Notes: generated from the sequence alone by a model not told the origin. 64,000 bases of DNA from Heterocephalus glaber (GCF_000247695.1 NW_004624842.1:5543899-5607898), one strand, 5' to 3'; counted from the stretch's first letter, positions 34,090-46,519 are shown. Numbers and translations: made by a program.

Positions 34090-35375
34090 CCTGCCCCCTC
34101 CACACCTCCTACAGTCCAGCTCTGACCCTGTGTCCCTGCACAGAGATGCCCCCGGCTCCCTGCCATCCTCCAGAGAATCCTGCCTTCCAGACAAGGCCTT
34201 CTGCTGCCAGGCGCGTTGTCTCCCACAGTGTTGACACTGGGTTAGGGTCAGGGTTCTGGCACACAGAAATCACTACCATTCCATGCCCATGCCATGTGCA
34301 GTGCCACTCCACATATTTGCTCGTGCCATACCCCTTTCAGGGATGCCCTTTCCTCTGCCACCCGCCTTTACTTTCTGGCAGCCCACAGCAGTTCTCTCTG
34401 GCTCACATCCTTGGGGAAGCTATCTCTGCACTCTGCCTTGCTCGTGTGTCTTGGCCTTCCTGTGTCTCCAGTAATTTCCCTCACATCCCTTCTCAGGGGC
34501 ACACAGTTTGTGTGCACACAGACTACCTGGTCCCTAACAGGGTCAAACACAGGCAGCCTACTGCCAAGTTTAACTTGCTAGATTTTCTTTTTGTATTTTT
34601 GTTTTATTTCTTTTTGTTTGTTTTGGAGGGTCCCCCTTGAACTTTTTTTTCTTTTTTGTTGTACTGGGGATGGAACCTAGGGTCTTTGGGCTGAACTACA
34701 TCTCCAGCTCTTTCTTTTTTTTTTTGGTACTGGGATTGAACTTGGGACCTTGCGCTCGCAAAACAGGGAGCGGAACCACTCCAGCTCTTTTTTAATTTTG
34801 AGATAGGATTTGATAATTTTCCCAGGGTAGGCTTGAATTTGCAATCCTTGCCCTCAGCTTCCCAGAGTGCTAGAACTATGTGCTTGTACCACCACACCCA
34901 GCTTGAACCATTTTTTACTTTTTAAAAATTATTTATTTATTTATTTATTTTTGGTGCTGGGGATCGAACTCAGGACCTTGTGCTTTCGAGGCAGGCACTG
35001 GAACCACTGAGCTAAATCTCTGGCCCTTGAACCATTTTTTTAAAAAAAACTGGAACTTTTTCAGCCAGTCAGCAAATATTTTTTGAATATCCACTATGTA
35101 CCGGGTGATGGCTCATGCATGTAGTCCTAGTACTCTGGGTGGCTGAGGCAGGAGGATCACAAGTTTGACCCCAGCCTAGGCAGCTTAGCAAGATCCTGTC
35201 TCAAACAACAAAGACCTAGCTATGTAGCTCAATGAGAAAGCCCTAGGTTCATTCCCCATTACTAAAAATTTTTTAAAAAGAAAGAAAGTAGGACTGGGGA
35301 TTTAGCTCAGTGGCACTGTGCCTGCCTTGCAAGCGCAAGGTCCTGAGTTTGATCCCCAGCACCCCCCCCCCAAAA
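34090..35375. repeat. L2 remnant and SINE cluster in PXMP4 intron 2
   Basis: L2-like (+) 34090-34560; minus B1-ID dimer 34655-34905 interrupted by a minus ID (34713-34783, duplication CCAGCTCTTT); minus ID 34938-35025; plus B1-ID dimer 35105-35270; plus ID 35291-35375 ending in a C-run. Confidence 0.7.
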
Positions 35376-35654
35376 AAGGAAGAAAGTAAATGGATTCCTG
35401 CCCTCCTAGAACTTACCTTCTATCAAGGACTAGCAGCAAACAAACATAATAAAGAAAGTAGGCAGAATGTTTATTAGCTTTCCAAAACAATGACAGAATA
35501 CCTGAGAAAATCAATTGAAAAGAGTAAGATGTTAGTTCACAATTTCCAAGTTTTAGCCCATGGTTGGTCCCACTGCTGTGGACTTGTGGCAAACAGATCA
35601 TGGCAGAAGGGCAGAAGAACAAAGCTGCTCACCCCATGGCATCCGGGAGAGCCC

Positions 35655-37120
35655 TGGGGCTGCAGCTCAGTGGTGGGGCACTTGCCTAGCACACATGAGG
35701 CCCTGGGTTCCATCTTCAGCACCACAGGAAAAAGAGAAAGAAAGGAAGGGGCCAGGGTCCCAATATATCCTTCGAGACCTGTCCCCAGTGACCGGTTTTC
35801 TGAAATAGGCTCACCTTGCAAAGTCTCCAGCACCTCCATCGCATCACTTGGGAACCAAGTCTTCTGCACACAAGCTTTGGGGAACATTCCAGACCAGTGT
35901 GTCAAAAGGTGATACAGGCTATGAGAAAGAAGAATTGGGCCGGAGGAAGAGGAAGAGGGATCAAGGTGCTGGCGAGGGAGGCAGGTTGAAGAATTAAATC
36001 CAGAAAGCAGGGGCCGGGATTTAGCTCAGTGGTTCCAGCGCCTGCCTCGAAAGCGCAAGGTCCCGAGTTCGATCTCCGGTACCAAAAATAAAAAAAGTAA
36101 AAAAAAAAAAATTCAGAAGGCCTCCATGAGAAAGCCATGGTAAAATCAAGACTTGAAGCTGGGTGGGGTGGCACACACCTGTAATCCCAGCACTTGGGAC
36201 ACAGGCAGGAGGATTGCCACAAGTTCGAGGCCAGCCTGAACTAATAGTGAGACCCTGTCTCAAAAAAAAAAAAATCAAGACTTGAAGGAGCTGTCAGATG
36301 GTTATCAGGGGAAGGAGTGTTCCAGGCTGCTGGCATAGCCAGTGCAAAGGCCCTGAAGTGGGACCATGCCTGGTGAGTTTGAGAAGGCTGGAGCCCAGTG
36401 GTTGAAGCAGCAAGAAGACAGAGAGGAGAGTCACAGCAGTAACCTGGTCAGGCTTGTCCAGCTTTAGGTCAGAGAAAGGAATTTGGCTTTTTAAGTGAAA
36501 CAGGAAATCATTATAAGATTTTTCACTGTGCATGGTGGTGCATACCTGCAATCCCAGCACATGGGAGGCTGAGGGAAGAAGATCCTCACAAGTTCGAGGC
36601 CAGCCTGGACTGCATAGTGAGACCCTTTCTCAAAAAAAAAAAAAAAAAAGATTTTGCACAGCAACATCCCATTATTTGGCTTTATTTTATTGTTTTTTTG
36701 TTTTGAGATGGGGTCTGGCTATGTTGCCCAGGCTTATCTCAAACTCCTGGGCTTGTGTGATTCTCCTACCTCAACCTCTGAATAGCTAAGACTATAGGTA
36801 CTCACCACAGTGCCTGGCTTATTTGACTTATGTTAAGAATGTGCTGGGCCGGGGATTTCCCTCAGTGGTTCCGCTGCCTGCCTTGCAAGCATGAGGATCC
36901 AAGTTCAAGCCCCGGTACCAAAAAAAAAAAAAGGAATAGAAGAATGTGCTGCCAGGTTTAGAACAGGTTGGTGGGGACACAAGGGCAGCAGAAGGGCAGA
37001 AGTGGGTGTGCAGTAGGAGTCTGTGGCAGTGATCCATGTGAGCAACCAGGTGACCCAGACCTGGGTGGTGGCCAGGGGCAGCCTTTAGAAACATCTGGAG
37101 GGCAGGGCCTTTGCCAGCAC
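35655..37120. repeat. SINE cluster and old L2-type repeat
   Basis: Plus ID-type arm 35655-35745; plus ID 36010-36105; plus B1 36158-36273; then L2-type text (GCAAAGGCCCTGAAGTGGGA) 36295-37120 holding plus B1 36530-36650, minus B1 36690-36820 and plus ID 36847-36933 (duplication AAGAATGTGCTG). Confidence 0.65.
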
Positions 37121-37344
37121 ATATGCACTGGGAGGTCTCATGGAAATCCAGCTTCTTGCCTTAGAACTGGAGACATGGGGCAGAACCGGCTGCTCCTGGC
37201 TGTCCCCCCTCAGCATTTCCAAGGGCCTGGCCAGCCCACCCACCCATTCATGTCCTGTCCTTCACCTTGAGAGCAGCCCATGCTCTGCTCCCTGATTTCT
37301 CTTTGCTGCCCCCTAGTGATTCTTAAAAGATAAATCAAGCTGGG

Positions 37345-38110
37345 CCAGTGGCACACCTGTGATCCCACCACTGTGGGAGCCTGAGGCAGGAGGATCACAA
37401 GTTCAAGCCTAGCCTGGGTAACTTACAATTTAGCAAGACCCTGTCTCAAAAAATAAAAAGAGTTGGAGATGTGGATTTAGCTCAGGGCAAAAGCCCTGGG
37501 TTCGACCCTCTACTAAAAAAAATGACCTACTTAACCAGTCACTTCTCAGGATGAAGACAAAACTCAACATGACTCCACCCCTCCTGATCCCCAGCATCTT
37601 TCTCCTCACACATTTTCTGCTCATAGCCACAGCGGCCCCTCTTTCTGTACTCCCCACTCTGTCCTTCGCGTGTCCCAAGTCCTCTGTGGGATGCAACAAT
37701 CCTCTCTGGACCTCCTTGATTCCTCTTTATCCTTCAGATCCCAGGACCAACTCTCTCTCTCTTTTTTTTTTTTTTTTTTGTACCTGGGATCAAACTCAGG
37801 ACCTTGCACTCAAGGCAGGTGGCGGCACCACTGAGCTAAATCCCCGGCCCAGGACCAACTCTTGTCAGAATTTGACCCTTGTTTTTCTGATTATGTTATA
37901 TTTCTCTCCTAGGCACCACGAGAGCAGCAAGCAGATTTTTTTTTTAATTGTATCCCCAGACCCGCCACACAGGGACATTCATTCATTTCTTCACGTATTC
38001 ACTCAAAAAAAGGTTCATTGAACACCTGCTATGTGCCAGGCCCTGTTCTGGGCCCTAAGGATGAACAAGCTGGCTCTAGACACTATTCTCCAGGAGCTTC
38101 TACTGGGGTG
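37345..38110. repeat. B1-ID dimer and L2 remnants with ID
   Basis: Plus B1-ID dimer 37345-37525; L2-like (+) 37545-37950 holding minus ID 37755-37848 (duplication AGGACCAACTCT); GAACACCTGCTATGTGCCAG at 38020 marks another old L2/MIR-class piece. Confidence 0.65.
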
Positions 38111-38373
38111 GGGCAGAGGAAGGGGATGAGAAGAGCTGTGAAGGAAAAGCAAAGCAGGCCAAGGGCCAGAGTGGTGGGCATTGTGTCATGTGTGGTGTCA
38201 AAGTGCCTTTCTGAGAAAGTAGCATGGAGTCCAGGCTGGTGAGGGAGCAGCCCTGGGACTGTGGTGGGTAGAGGCCCTTGAGCTCCTTACCTAGTTCAGT
38301 TTGTGCCTAGCCCAGGGGTGAATGCCCTGGCAGCAGCCAGCCCCACTCATGGGGCTTCCCTGTGTCTGTGCAG

Positions 38374-38572
38374 CCTCCGGGAGAAGCTGTGGGCTATTCT
38401 GCAGGCCACCTACACCCACTCCTGGAACCTGGCCCGCTTTGTGTTCACCTACAAGGGGCTCTGTGCCCTGCAAGCCCACATGCAAGGGCAGACGCACCAG
38501 GCACACTCTTTCCTGGCAGCCTGCCTTGGTGGCATGCTGGTGTTTGGAGAGAAGAACAACATCAACAGTCAG
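38374..38572 (+). CDS. PXMP4: PXMP4 coding exon 3
   Basis: 199 bp, CTGTGCAG acceptor and GTAAAG donor. It encodes LREKLWAILQATYTHSWNLA, then RFVFTYKGLCALQ and a hydrophobic glycine-containing segment SFLAACLGGMLVFGE ending NNINSQ. The last segment resembles the Gly-rich transmembrane helix of the Tim17-like fold. All codons are open. A few residues differ from human (for example HMQGQTHQ). Confidence 0.96.
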
Positions 38573-38802
38573 GTAAAGACCCTCCCCTGAAACAGATGGG
38601 TGCTGGGGTGGGAGGAAAGGAAATGAAGTCTTGGTTGTCTTCCCTGTCTGAGGTCTGTGATTCACCAGTCTTTGACGTTCGGACAGTCACTCCTTACCCT
38701 TAGTTTCCCCATCCATAACCAGGTGGTTAATTGGAATTCTGTGACTCCCCAAATCAACTGTGTGTTCCTCCCTAGAGGAGAGTTTAAAAAAAAAAAATCC
38801 AA

Positions 38803-39082
38803 GGGGCCAGGGATTTAGCTCAGTGGTTCCGGTGCCTGCCTTGCAATCAATGAGTTCAATCCCTGGCACCAAAAAAAAAAAAAAAAAAAATCCAATCTGC
38901 AGTGAAATGAGGGAAAAAGTGACCCAGGAAAGATGTCATGAAACAGAACTATTATTAAAACATGATCGGGCTGGGGATTTAGCTTGTTTGTTTGTTTTTT
39001 GTTTTGAAACTGGGGATCAAACTCTCGGGACCTTGTGCTTGCGAGGCAGGCAGCGGCACCACTGAGCTAAATCCCTGGCCCT
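38803..39082. repeat. ID (+), then head-to-head ID stub and ID (-)
   Basis: Full plus ID 38803-38890. At 38967 a plus-strand ID stub GGGCTGGGGATTTAGCTT (about 18 bp) runs straight into the tail of a complete minus ID (to 39082). Confidence 0.8.
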
Positions 39083-39084
39083 GT

Positions 39085-39885
39085 TTCTTTGTTTTTTGAG
39101 ACAGAGTCTCACTTTGTAGTTTAGGCTGGCCTTGAATTCACTATGTAGCCCAGGCTGGCCTGGAACTCACGTCAATCCTCCTTCCTCAGCCTCCCAAGTA
39201 CTGGGATTACAGGCATGCGCCACCACACCCAGCAAAATTCGTTTTTTTGTAAAATGATGATGAATGATGAGACTCATAGCTAGTTGTTTTCTGGTGTTTT
39301 GCTTTGTTCTGTGGTACTGAGGTTTGAAGCTAGAGTCTTCTCACTGAGCTAAAGCCCAGACCATTTTTATTTTTGAATTTGAGACAGAGTCTTGCTAGAT
39401 TACTCAGGATAGGCTAGAACTTGTGATCCTCCTGCCTCAGCCTTCCAGAGTACTGAGATTATATGTGTGAGCCACCACACCTGGCTCTTTTTCTGTTTTT
39501 GGTTAAGACTTAAAGTCTCACTGTCGTCCAGCCTAGCCTCAAACTTTTGGGGTCAAGTTGTCACCTTGTCTCAGCCTCCCAAATAGCTGAGACTATAGGC
39601 ATATACCACCCCACCCAGATATTATTTATTATTCTTAATGCCTTTTGGCAAAGTGAAAAATGGACAGCCTTTCTAATTTCCTCCCTCAAATTTCTTCCAC
39701 TTTTCTTTTTTTTTCTTTTTTTTTTTTTTTTTTGGTGTTTTGAGACAAGGTCTCACTATGTGGACGACTATGCCCAGCCCCTTAAATTTCTGGAAAAAAA
39801 ATTTTTTTTTGTACTGGGGATCAAACTCAAGCCCTTGAATTTGTGAGGCAGGCATGGTGCCACTGAGCTAAATCCCCAGCTGAAA
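39085..39885 (-). repeat. Minus-strand SINE stack
   Basis: B1 39085-39235; B1-ID dimer 39300-39490; B1 remnant 39500-39620; short deleted B1 39738-39780; ID 39803-39882. All are antisense to PXMP4. Confidence 0.7.
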
Positions 39886-39939
39886 TATTTTTAAATTATA
39901 AAAATAGTTTTTACTCCCATATATTAAATGTAGGCTAAC

Positions 39940-40660
39940 TGGGCATAGTAGCATATGCCTGTTATCCGAGCTATTTGGGAGGCTGAGGCAGGACAAATCA
40001 CAAGCTGAAGTCCAAGCTGGGCAATGTAGTGAGACCCAAGTTAAAAAAATTAAATTAAAACTGGGGACAAAAAAAAAAATTAAAACTGGGGATGTAGGGG
40101 CCGGGGATTTAGCTTGGTGCTTCTGCCACCTGCTTTGCAAGTGCAAGGACCCGAGTTCAATCCCCTGTACCAAAAAGAAAAAAACTGGGGATGTAGCTCA
40201 GTGGTACAGTCATTGCCTGGCACACACAAGGTCCTGGTTCAATCCTCAGTACTTAAAAGGCAGGGGGGCTACATGAAAACAATTTATCATTGGGGTGGGT
40301 AGGATATGTATAGAACTGAATGCATGTATTAGACAAGAAAGATCTGAAATCAGTAGTCTACCCTGTAGTCTCAGCTATTGGGAGGCTGAGGTGGGAGGAT
40401 CACTTGGGCAACATAGTGAGGCTCTATCTCAAAACAACAACAAAACCTAAGTGGCTACCTTAGAAAACTAGAAAAAGAAGAGCAGACTAAATTCAAAATA
40501 AGTAAAAGAAAAGAAATAATAAAACTTTGCCATGAGGATCACAAGTTTGAGTCCTGCTTGGGCAACTTAGCAAGACTCTGTCTCAAAATAAAAATAAAAA
40601 GATCTGGGGATGTAGCTCTGTGCACAGCCCCTGTATTCAATCCCTAAGGTCAAAAAATAA
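39940..40660 (+). repeat. Plus-strand SINE stack
   Basis: B1-ID dimer 39940-40255 interrupted by an ID at 40098-40182 (duplication AAAACTGGGGATGTA); B1 remnant 40360-40445; B1-ID remnant 40537-40660. Confidence 0.75.
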
Positions 40661-41330
40661 ATTTTAAGCAGAAATCAATGAAATTAAAAACAAAATAAAT
40701 AGAGAAAGTCAGCACAGGCATGGTGGTGCACGGCTGTAATCCCAACACTCAGGAGGCTGAAGCAGGAGGATTACCTTAAATTCCAGGCCAGCCTGGGCTA
40801 CATAGTAAGTTCAAGGCCAGCCTGAACTACATAGTGAGACCCTGTCTCAAAAAACAAAAAAGTAAAAAAAAAAAGTCAACTAAGCCAAAACTTGTTCTTT
40901 GAAAAGATGAATAAAATAAATACACCTCTAGCAAGACTCACTAAGAAAAAAAGAGACACAAATTTCCAATATCAGAAATGACAGAGCAGACATTGTGGAT
41001 ATGAAAAAAACAATAAAGGAATACTATAAATAATTCTATGTTCACAAATTTGATAACCCACTGGAATGGACAATTATGAAAGATACAATCTGCCAAAATC
41101 ACATAGAAGAAACAGTCTGAATAGAAGTATATCTATTAAAAATGCAGAGGAGGTCCTGGGATTTAGCTCAGTGGCACCACACCTCCCTGGCAAGTGTGAG
41201 GTCCTAAGTTTGATTCCTCTTACCAAAAATAAATAAACAAATAGAAATAAAAATGCAGACTAGGTGCCTGGCACACACCAGAGAGATTGAGAGACACTAT
41301 GATAAAAATCAGAAAATAAATTGAAAAAAA
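40480..41330 (+). mobile_element. L1 ORF2 fragment interrupted by B1 and ID
   Basis: TTCTTTGAAAAGATGAATAA and CAAGACTCACTAAGAAAAAA correspond to the L1 ORF2 endonuclease/RT junction region. A B1 (40716-40858) and an ID (about 41148-41249, duplication AAAAATGCAG) split it. Heavily mutated. Confidence 0.65.
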
Positions 41331-42004
41331 TGTTCCCATCCCTGTCTAACCCAAGCCACTGTCAGAGCCATTGCTATTAACTGTTTTGGTGTGGCCTTTC
41401 AGAAATTGTCGGCGCCTGTGCCCATGGACCTATGGGTGTTTCCGGCTATGGCACTGCACTACACTTTTCCCTGTAAGGATATATCTTGATTACACATTTT
41501 AACATCATCAGAGCAGCCACTGTGTACATGGACCAGCCTTGATTCCCTCATCCCTTCTGGATGGACATTAGAGGGTTTTTAGACTTTCGCCATCACACAC
41601 ATACTGCAGTCTACGTCTTGTTTAGACATTTTCTTGAACATAAAGTCTATCCATAAGATAAGTTCCTGGACATGGAATTGTGGAGTCTCAGGCTATGAGC
41701 ATTTTGTATTTTGAAAAATTCTCCCTGTGCTACAGTAGGGGTATATATAGCTCAGTGATAGAACATTTGCCTATCATGTGCAAGGGCCTGGGTTTAATCC
41801 CTCACACAGAGACAGCAACAGGCAAGACGGGGACAAAAAGTAAATCAGAAAGTAAGTCTCCCCAGTCTAATTTTTAATTAGAAATTTCACTGGTCTGCAA
41901 GATCCCAAATCTAGAAGTTCTGGTCATATCCATCTTTCTCCACTACCACCCTTCCCTGATCCCTAACAACTACTCTGTCCTCTGTTTCTAAAATTTTTTC
42001 ATTT
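41331..42004. other. PXMP4 intron 3 unassigned stretch
   Basis: No exon. Contains one plus ID-type arm at 41738-41812; the rest looks like old repeat DNA I cannot name. Confidence 0.4.
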
Positions 42005-42440
42005 AAAAATGTTATTTAGGGGCCTGGGGATTTAGCTCAGTGGTTTCGACACCTGCTGTGCAAGTGCAAGGACCGGAGTTCGATCCCCGGTACCAAAAAA
42101 AAATAAAAATAATTTTTAAAATTAAAAAATAAAAATGTTATTTAGGGTTGGGGATTTAGCTCAGTGGTTCCAGTGCCTGCCTTGTAAGCGCAAGGTCCCG
42201 AGTTTGATCCCCAGTTCCAAAATAAATAAAAATAGTAGGGCCGGGGATTTAGCTCAGTGGTTCCTCCTCCCACCTCACAAGTGCAAGGTCCTGAGTTCAA
42301 TCCCCGGTACCAAAAAATAAATAAATCAATAAAAATAGTAATAAAATGTTATTTAAGGGCTGGGGATTTAGCTCAGTGGTTCTGCCGCCTGCCTTGCAAG
42401 CACAAGGTCCTGAGTTCAATCCAAGTACTAAAAAAAAATG
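42005..42440 (+). mobile_element. Array of four ID SINEs at one target
   Basis: Four plus-strand IDs start near 42017, 42145, 42238 and 42357. The target motif AAATGTTATTTA (last copy AAATGTCATTTA) precedes, separates and follows them. The third sits in the tail of the second, with AATAAAAATAGTA on both sides. Confidence 0.85.
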
Positions 42441-43860
42441 TCATTTAAGGGAATCATATGGTATATAAGCTTTGGGGAGTGGCTATTTTTGCTTGGCATA
42501 ATGCCCTGGAAACTCATTCAAATTGTTGTATGTGTCAATAGTTTGCTGCTTTGTATTGCTGAGTAGTATTTCATGTTATAGATGTACCATGGTTTCTTTA
42601 AAAATTCAACCTTTGAAGGACATCTGGGTTGTTTGCAGGCTTAGGGTATTACAAATATAGCTGCTTAGATTGCTGTGGGGTTTTCTTTCTGTTTTTTGTA
42701 CTAGGGATTGAACCCAGGGCCTTCACACCAAGCTATATCCTGAGCCCTTCTTATTTTCTTATTTTGTGTCAGAGTTGCTCTAAGTTGTTAAGTTGCCCGG
42801 GCTGGGCTTGAACTTTCAAGTGCTGCGATTATAGGCATGCACCACCACATCTGGCTTTAGAACATTCTTGTATAATTCTTTATGTAAACACAAATTTCCA
42901 TTTCTCTGGGATAAATGCCCAAAGCAATTGCTGGGTTGTATGTTGCATGCATGTTTAGTTTTGAAAGAAACTCCCAAAAGAATAAAAGAAAAGAAAAAAC
43001 CCTGCCAAACTGTTTGCCAAGTGACTGTACCATTTTATATTCCCATTGGGAATATCTGAGTGATCTAGTTTCTCTACACTAGCTAGCATTTGTTTTTTTT
43101 GTTTGTTTGTTTTTGTTTTTATTTTTTTGGTACCAGGGATTGAATTTGGGTCCTTGCATTGCGAAGCAGGCGGCAAAAACCATTGAGCTAAGTCCTTGGC
43201 CCTCTATCATTTGTTTTATCACACTTTTTATCTTAGCCATTCTGATAGGTGTATATCATTGTGGTTTTACTTAGCATTCCCTGATGGCTGATGATGTTGG
43301 TCACCTTTTAGTGTGCTTATTTTCCATCTGTATTACCACTTTAGTGAAATGTTTATGTCTTTTGCCCATTTTCTAATTAGATTGTTTCTTCTTTTTACTA
43401 CTGAGGGGTTTTTTTTTTTCCTTGAGACAAGGTCTTGCTGGCCTTGAACTCACTATGTAGCCCAGGCTGGCCTTGAACTCACAGTGATCCTCCTGCCTCA
43501 GCCTCTCAAGTGCTGGAATTACAAGCATGCACCACTACATCCAGCCCTACTATTTTTCTTTGTTTTTGGTACTGGGGATGGAACTCAGGACCTTGGGCTT
43601 GCAAGGCAGGTGAAGTGCCACTGAGCTAAATCCCCAGCCCCCTACTACTGAGTTTTGAGAGTAATATTCTAGAGGCTGTAGCTTTTCTTCTCATTTTCAC
43701 ATGGGATTTCACAGAGAAAAAAATTTTAATTTCAAAGAGATCCAGTTTATTAATTTTTCCTTTTATGGATCATGTTTTTGGTATCAAATTTTCTTTTAGC
43801 TTTGAACCATGTAAATGTATTTCCTTTAAATTTTCTAATTGAAAAGACTGATAAATAAAA
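42440..43860 (-). mobile_element. Old L1 3' end, minus orientation, with SINEs
   Basis: Blocks such as GTATTTCATGTTATAGATGT, AAATTGCTGGGTTGTATG-like text and CTTTTGCCCATTTTCTAATT are the reverse of an old L1 3' end. Inserted SINEs: minus B1-ID dimer 42695-42860, minus ID about 43092-43202, minus B1 43420-43550 and minus ID 43558-43641. Confidence 0.65.
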
Positions 43861-44028
43861 GGCAGAAATACTAAAATGTCTGCTACATACCACCTCAAAT
43901 CATGTTGTACCAGAGCTTTGAAAAACACCCAACCAGTGCACAAGAGAGGCCCCAGGGTGTGGGATCAGGAGAGAGGAAGGTTCCCAGTGGTCATGGCCCC
44001 CAGTAATACCCGTCATTCCCTCCTGCAG

Positions 44029-44292
44029 ATCAGCATGTACCTGACATCACGAATCCTGTTCGCCCTGTGTCGCCTGGGTGTGGAGAAGGGCTACATCCCT
44101 GAGCCCAGGTGGGACCCATTCCCTTTGCACACTGGGGTGGTTTGGGGAATTGTGCTCTGGCTCTTTGAGTACCACCGGCACACGCTGCAGCCCTCACTGC
44201 AGTCCTCCATGACCTACCTCTATGAGGACAGCAACACGTGGCACGACATCACAGACTTCCTCATCTACAACAAGAGCTCCTCTTCCAAGTAG
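44029..44292 (+). CDS. PXMP4: PXMP4 terminal coding exon 4
   Basis: 264 bp from a CCTGCAG acceptor to TAG. It encodes ISMYLTSRILFALCRLGVEK, then GYIPEPRWDPFPLHTG, a membrane segment VVWGIVLWLFEY, and a polar C-terminus ending NKSSSSK. Human ends differently in the last few residues, where conservation is expected to be low. The 3' untranslated region begins at 44293; its end is unclear because a DNA transposon remnant starts at about 44772 and no convincing AATAAA precedes it. Confidence 0.96.
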   Translation: MSMYLTSRILFALCRLGVEKGYIPEPRWDPFPLHTGVVWGIVLWLFEYHRHTLQPSLQSSMTYLYEDSNTWHDITDFLIYNKSSSSK

Positions 44293-44771
44293 CATGGCCT
44301 GCGGTGCCTCTGGGGGCTCCTCCAACCTGACAGGCTCCAGGCAGAGTCCAGCTGTGGCTTGAAGTTTGGATCCACCACAAACCCTCGCAGAGGATCTGCC
44401 TTCTCAAAGTCATGGGCTTCACACTCCAACTTGTGTCATCCCAGGGTTCCAGGTGCCGAAGTAAAAGCACTGATTTTCCCAGTGGTACTTTTGAATGGTG
44501 CAAAAAGTGGCTGAATCCGCCTGAGTTTTAGGCTCCGTTCCAGCTATACTGCTATCTTGGGTGAAACCAGGGGAGGTCACATCCCGCTCTGGGCCTCAGG
44601 GGTTGTGGAGCTCAGAGGAACACCCTTGGAGGAGGGTCTCTTTCTGTTGGGTACATTTGTTCTTCTGCTGTCCATAGGTAACATGGGACTCCTTGCTGGT
44701 GGGCTCTGGGTTGCAAATGCTTAAAAAATTAAGTTCCTTGTCTTGTATGTTGTATTGAAGTAGTTCTAGAA

Positions 44772-45138
44772 CCGTACTGTCTGAAAGAAGCACAATCTGA
44801 GCCATATATGTAATTAAAATTTTTCTAGGGCTGGGGCTGTGTAGCTCAATGATAGAGCATTTGCCTACCATGTGCTAGACCCTGGGTTCCATTCCCAGCA
44901 CTGGAAGAAAAAAGTAAAAACAAATGAGATTAATCTTAATTATATGTTTTAACTTAATATTTTGAAAATACTGTCATTTAACATAGAAAATTAATGAGTT
45001 ACATTCTTTTTTTTAATACTAAGCCTTCAAAATTGGTTGCATAGTTTACACTTCCAGCACACCTTGATTGGGACCAGCCTCATTTCCAGGGTCTAGTAGC
45101 CACGTGTGGCTAGTGGGCTACTGTACTGGACAACACAG
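44772..45138 (+). mobile_element. hAT-Charlie (MER33-like) DNA transposon remnant
   Basis: CACAATCTGAGCCATATATG at the left, ATACTAAGCCTTCAAAATTG in the middle and AGTAGCCACGTGTGGCTAGT to GGACAACACAG at the right fit a well-known old eutherian hAT-Charlie element (MER33-like, from memory). A plus-strand ID-type SINE (44829-44917) interrupts it. Confidence 0.65.
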
Positions 45139-45179
45139 GTACACTTCTGACCTTGCAGAAGATTCTAGTGGACCATGCA

Positions 45180-45560
45180 GATCTAGAGCTGAAGGACCTG
45201 AGTTTGAGTCCCCACTCCATCACTATGTAACCTTGGAGAAGGTTCTTGACCTTTCAGAGCCTCAGTTTCTCATAAAATGGGGATAATCATGATAATTGGT
45301 GTCCACATTGGACTCTTATAGCTATAATTACTGCCACTAGTACTAATTACTCCAGTTGAATGAGTTTCTACTTCTTCCTGGGTGCTTTGCACATACTGTT
45401 TTTAACCTGTACATTGACTATACAAGCATGTGTGTTGATCGCCATTTTATTTTTATTCCCAATTTAAAGATGTAGAAACTGAAGGTCAGAGAGGAGAGGT
45501 ATAATAGCCAAATCAGTTTTTGAACCCAGCTGTGTCTTATTTCAAAGCTCATGTTTTGTT
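45180..45560. repeat. Two MIR remnants
   Basis: MIR (+) 45180-45300 (CTCAGTTTCTCATAAAATGG) and MIR (-) 45340-45560 (AGATGTAGAAACTGAAGGTC). These may overlap the PXMP4 3' untranslated region. Confidence 0.6.
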
Positions 45561-45762
45561 CAGTGCCTTGTTTAAATTTTAAAACCTAACCCATCCTATG
45601 CAAATGTTAGCTACTTACAAGATCTGACCTAGAATGGGTGCAGACTCAAATGCCTGTAGTGACAGAAATGGAAATGTTCAGGGTGCTGTACAGTAGGGAG
45701 TGACAGGACACAGGGAACTGAAGACCAGTGGGGCAGTCAAGTGTTCTGAAACCACTATGATG

Positions 45763-46518
45763 GGCCGGAGATTTAGCTCAGTGGTGCTGCTCCTGCCTTG
45801 CAAGCGCAAGGTCCTGAGTTCAATCCCTAGTACCAAAAATTTTTTTAAATAAATAAATAAATAAAACCACTATGATGGACAAATCAGCTCTCCAGGAAAA
45901 TGTGGCCCATAGGCGACCAAGTTGAGATTCAGTGTAGGAGGAATACTTCCATTAATACATGTACCCCAGGGAAGCTGAGGCAGGAGGCTCAAAAGTTCAA
46001 GTCCCATCTGTGCAATTTAGCAAGACTGTGTTTCAAAATAAATTTTTTTCTAAAAGGTTGAGGATGCTGGGGATGTAGCTTAAGGAGAAACCATCCCTAG
46101 GTTTGATCCCCAGTACCTCCCTCAAACAATTATATATATATACTTACCAGAGGCAACCAGAAGCAGTGGTGCATGCCTGTAATCTCAGCTACTTTGGAGG
46201 CTGAGACAGGAGGATCACAAGTCTGAGACTAACTCAAGGAGACCCTGGCTCAAAAATGAATATTGGGTCGGGGATTTAGCTCAGTGGTGCCGCTGCCTGC
46301 CTGCAAGAGCAAGGTCCTGAATTCGATCCCAGGTACCAAAAATAAATAAATAAATATCATATATGATATTTACCCCATCTGTTTCTTTTTCTATTTTAGA
46401 AGTTAGTAGAAATGTACACAGGAGTTACTGAAGGGCTTTTTTTAGGGTACCGGGGATCAAACTCAGGTCCTTGTGCTTGTGCAACAGGTGGCAAAACCAC
46501 TGAGCTAAATCCCCGGCC
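45763..46518. repeat. SINE cluster downstream of PXMP4
   Basis: Plus ID 45763-45862 (duplication AAACCACTATGATG); plus B1-ID dimer 45968-46115; plus B1 46155-46255; plus ID 46264-46352; minus ID 46436-46518. Confidence 0.8.
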
Positions 46519-46519
46519 C

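Noticed and set aside
33921..34640. 239-residue plus-strand open frame
   Set aside because: Contains PXMP4 exon 2 in a different frame and then runs through intron and an L2 fragment; no protein family resemblance.
44813..44818. ATTAAA as the PXMP4 polyadenylation signal
   Set aside because: It falls inside the hAT-Charlie remnant and matches that element's own sequence, so there is no specific support.
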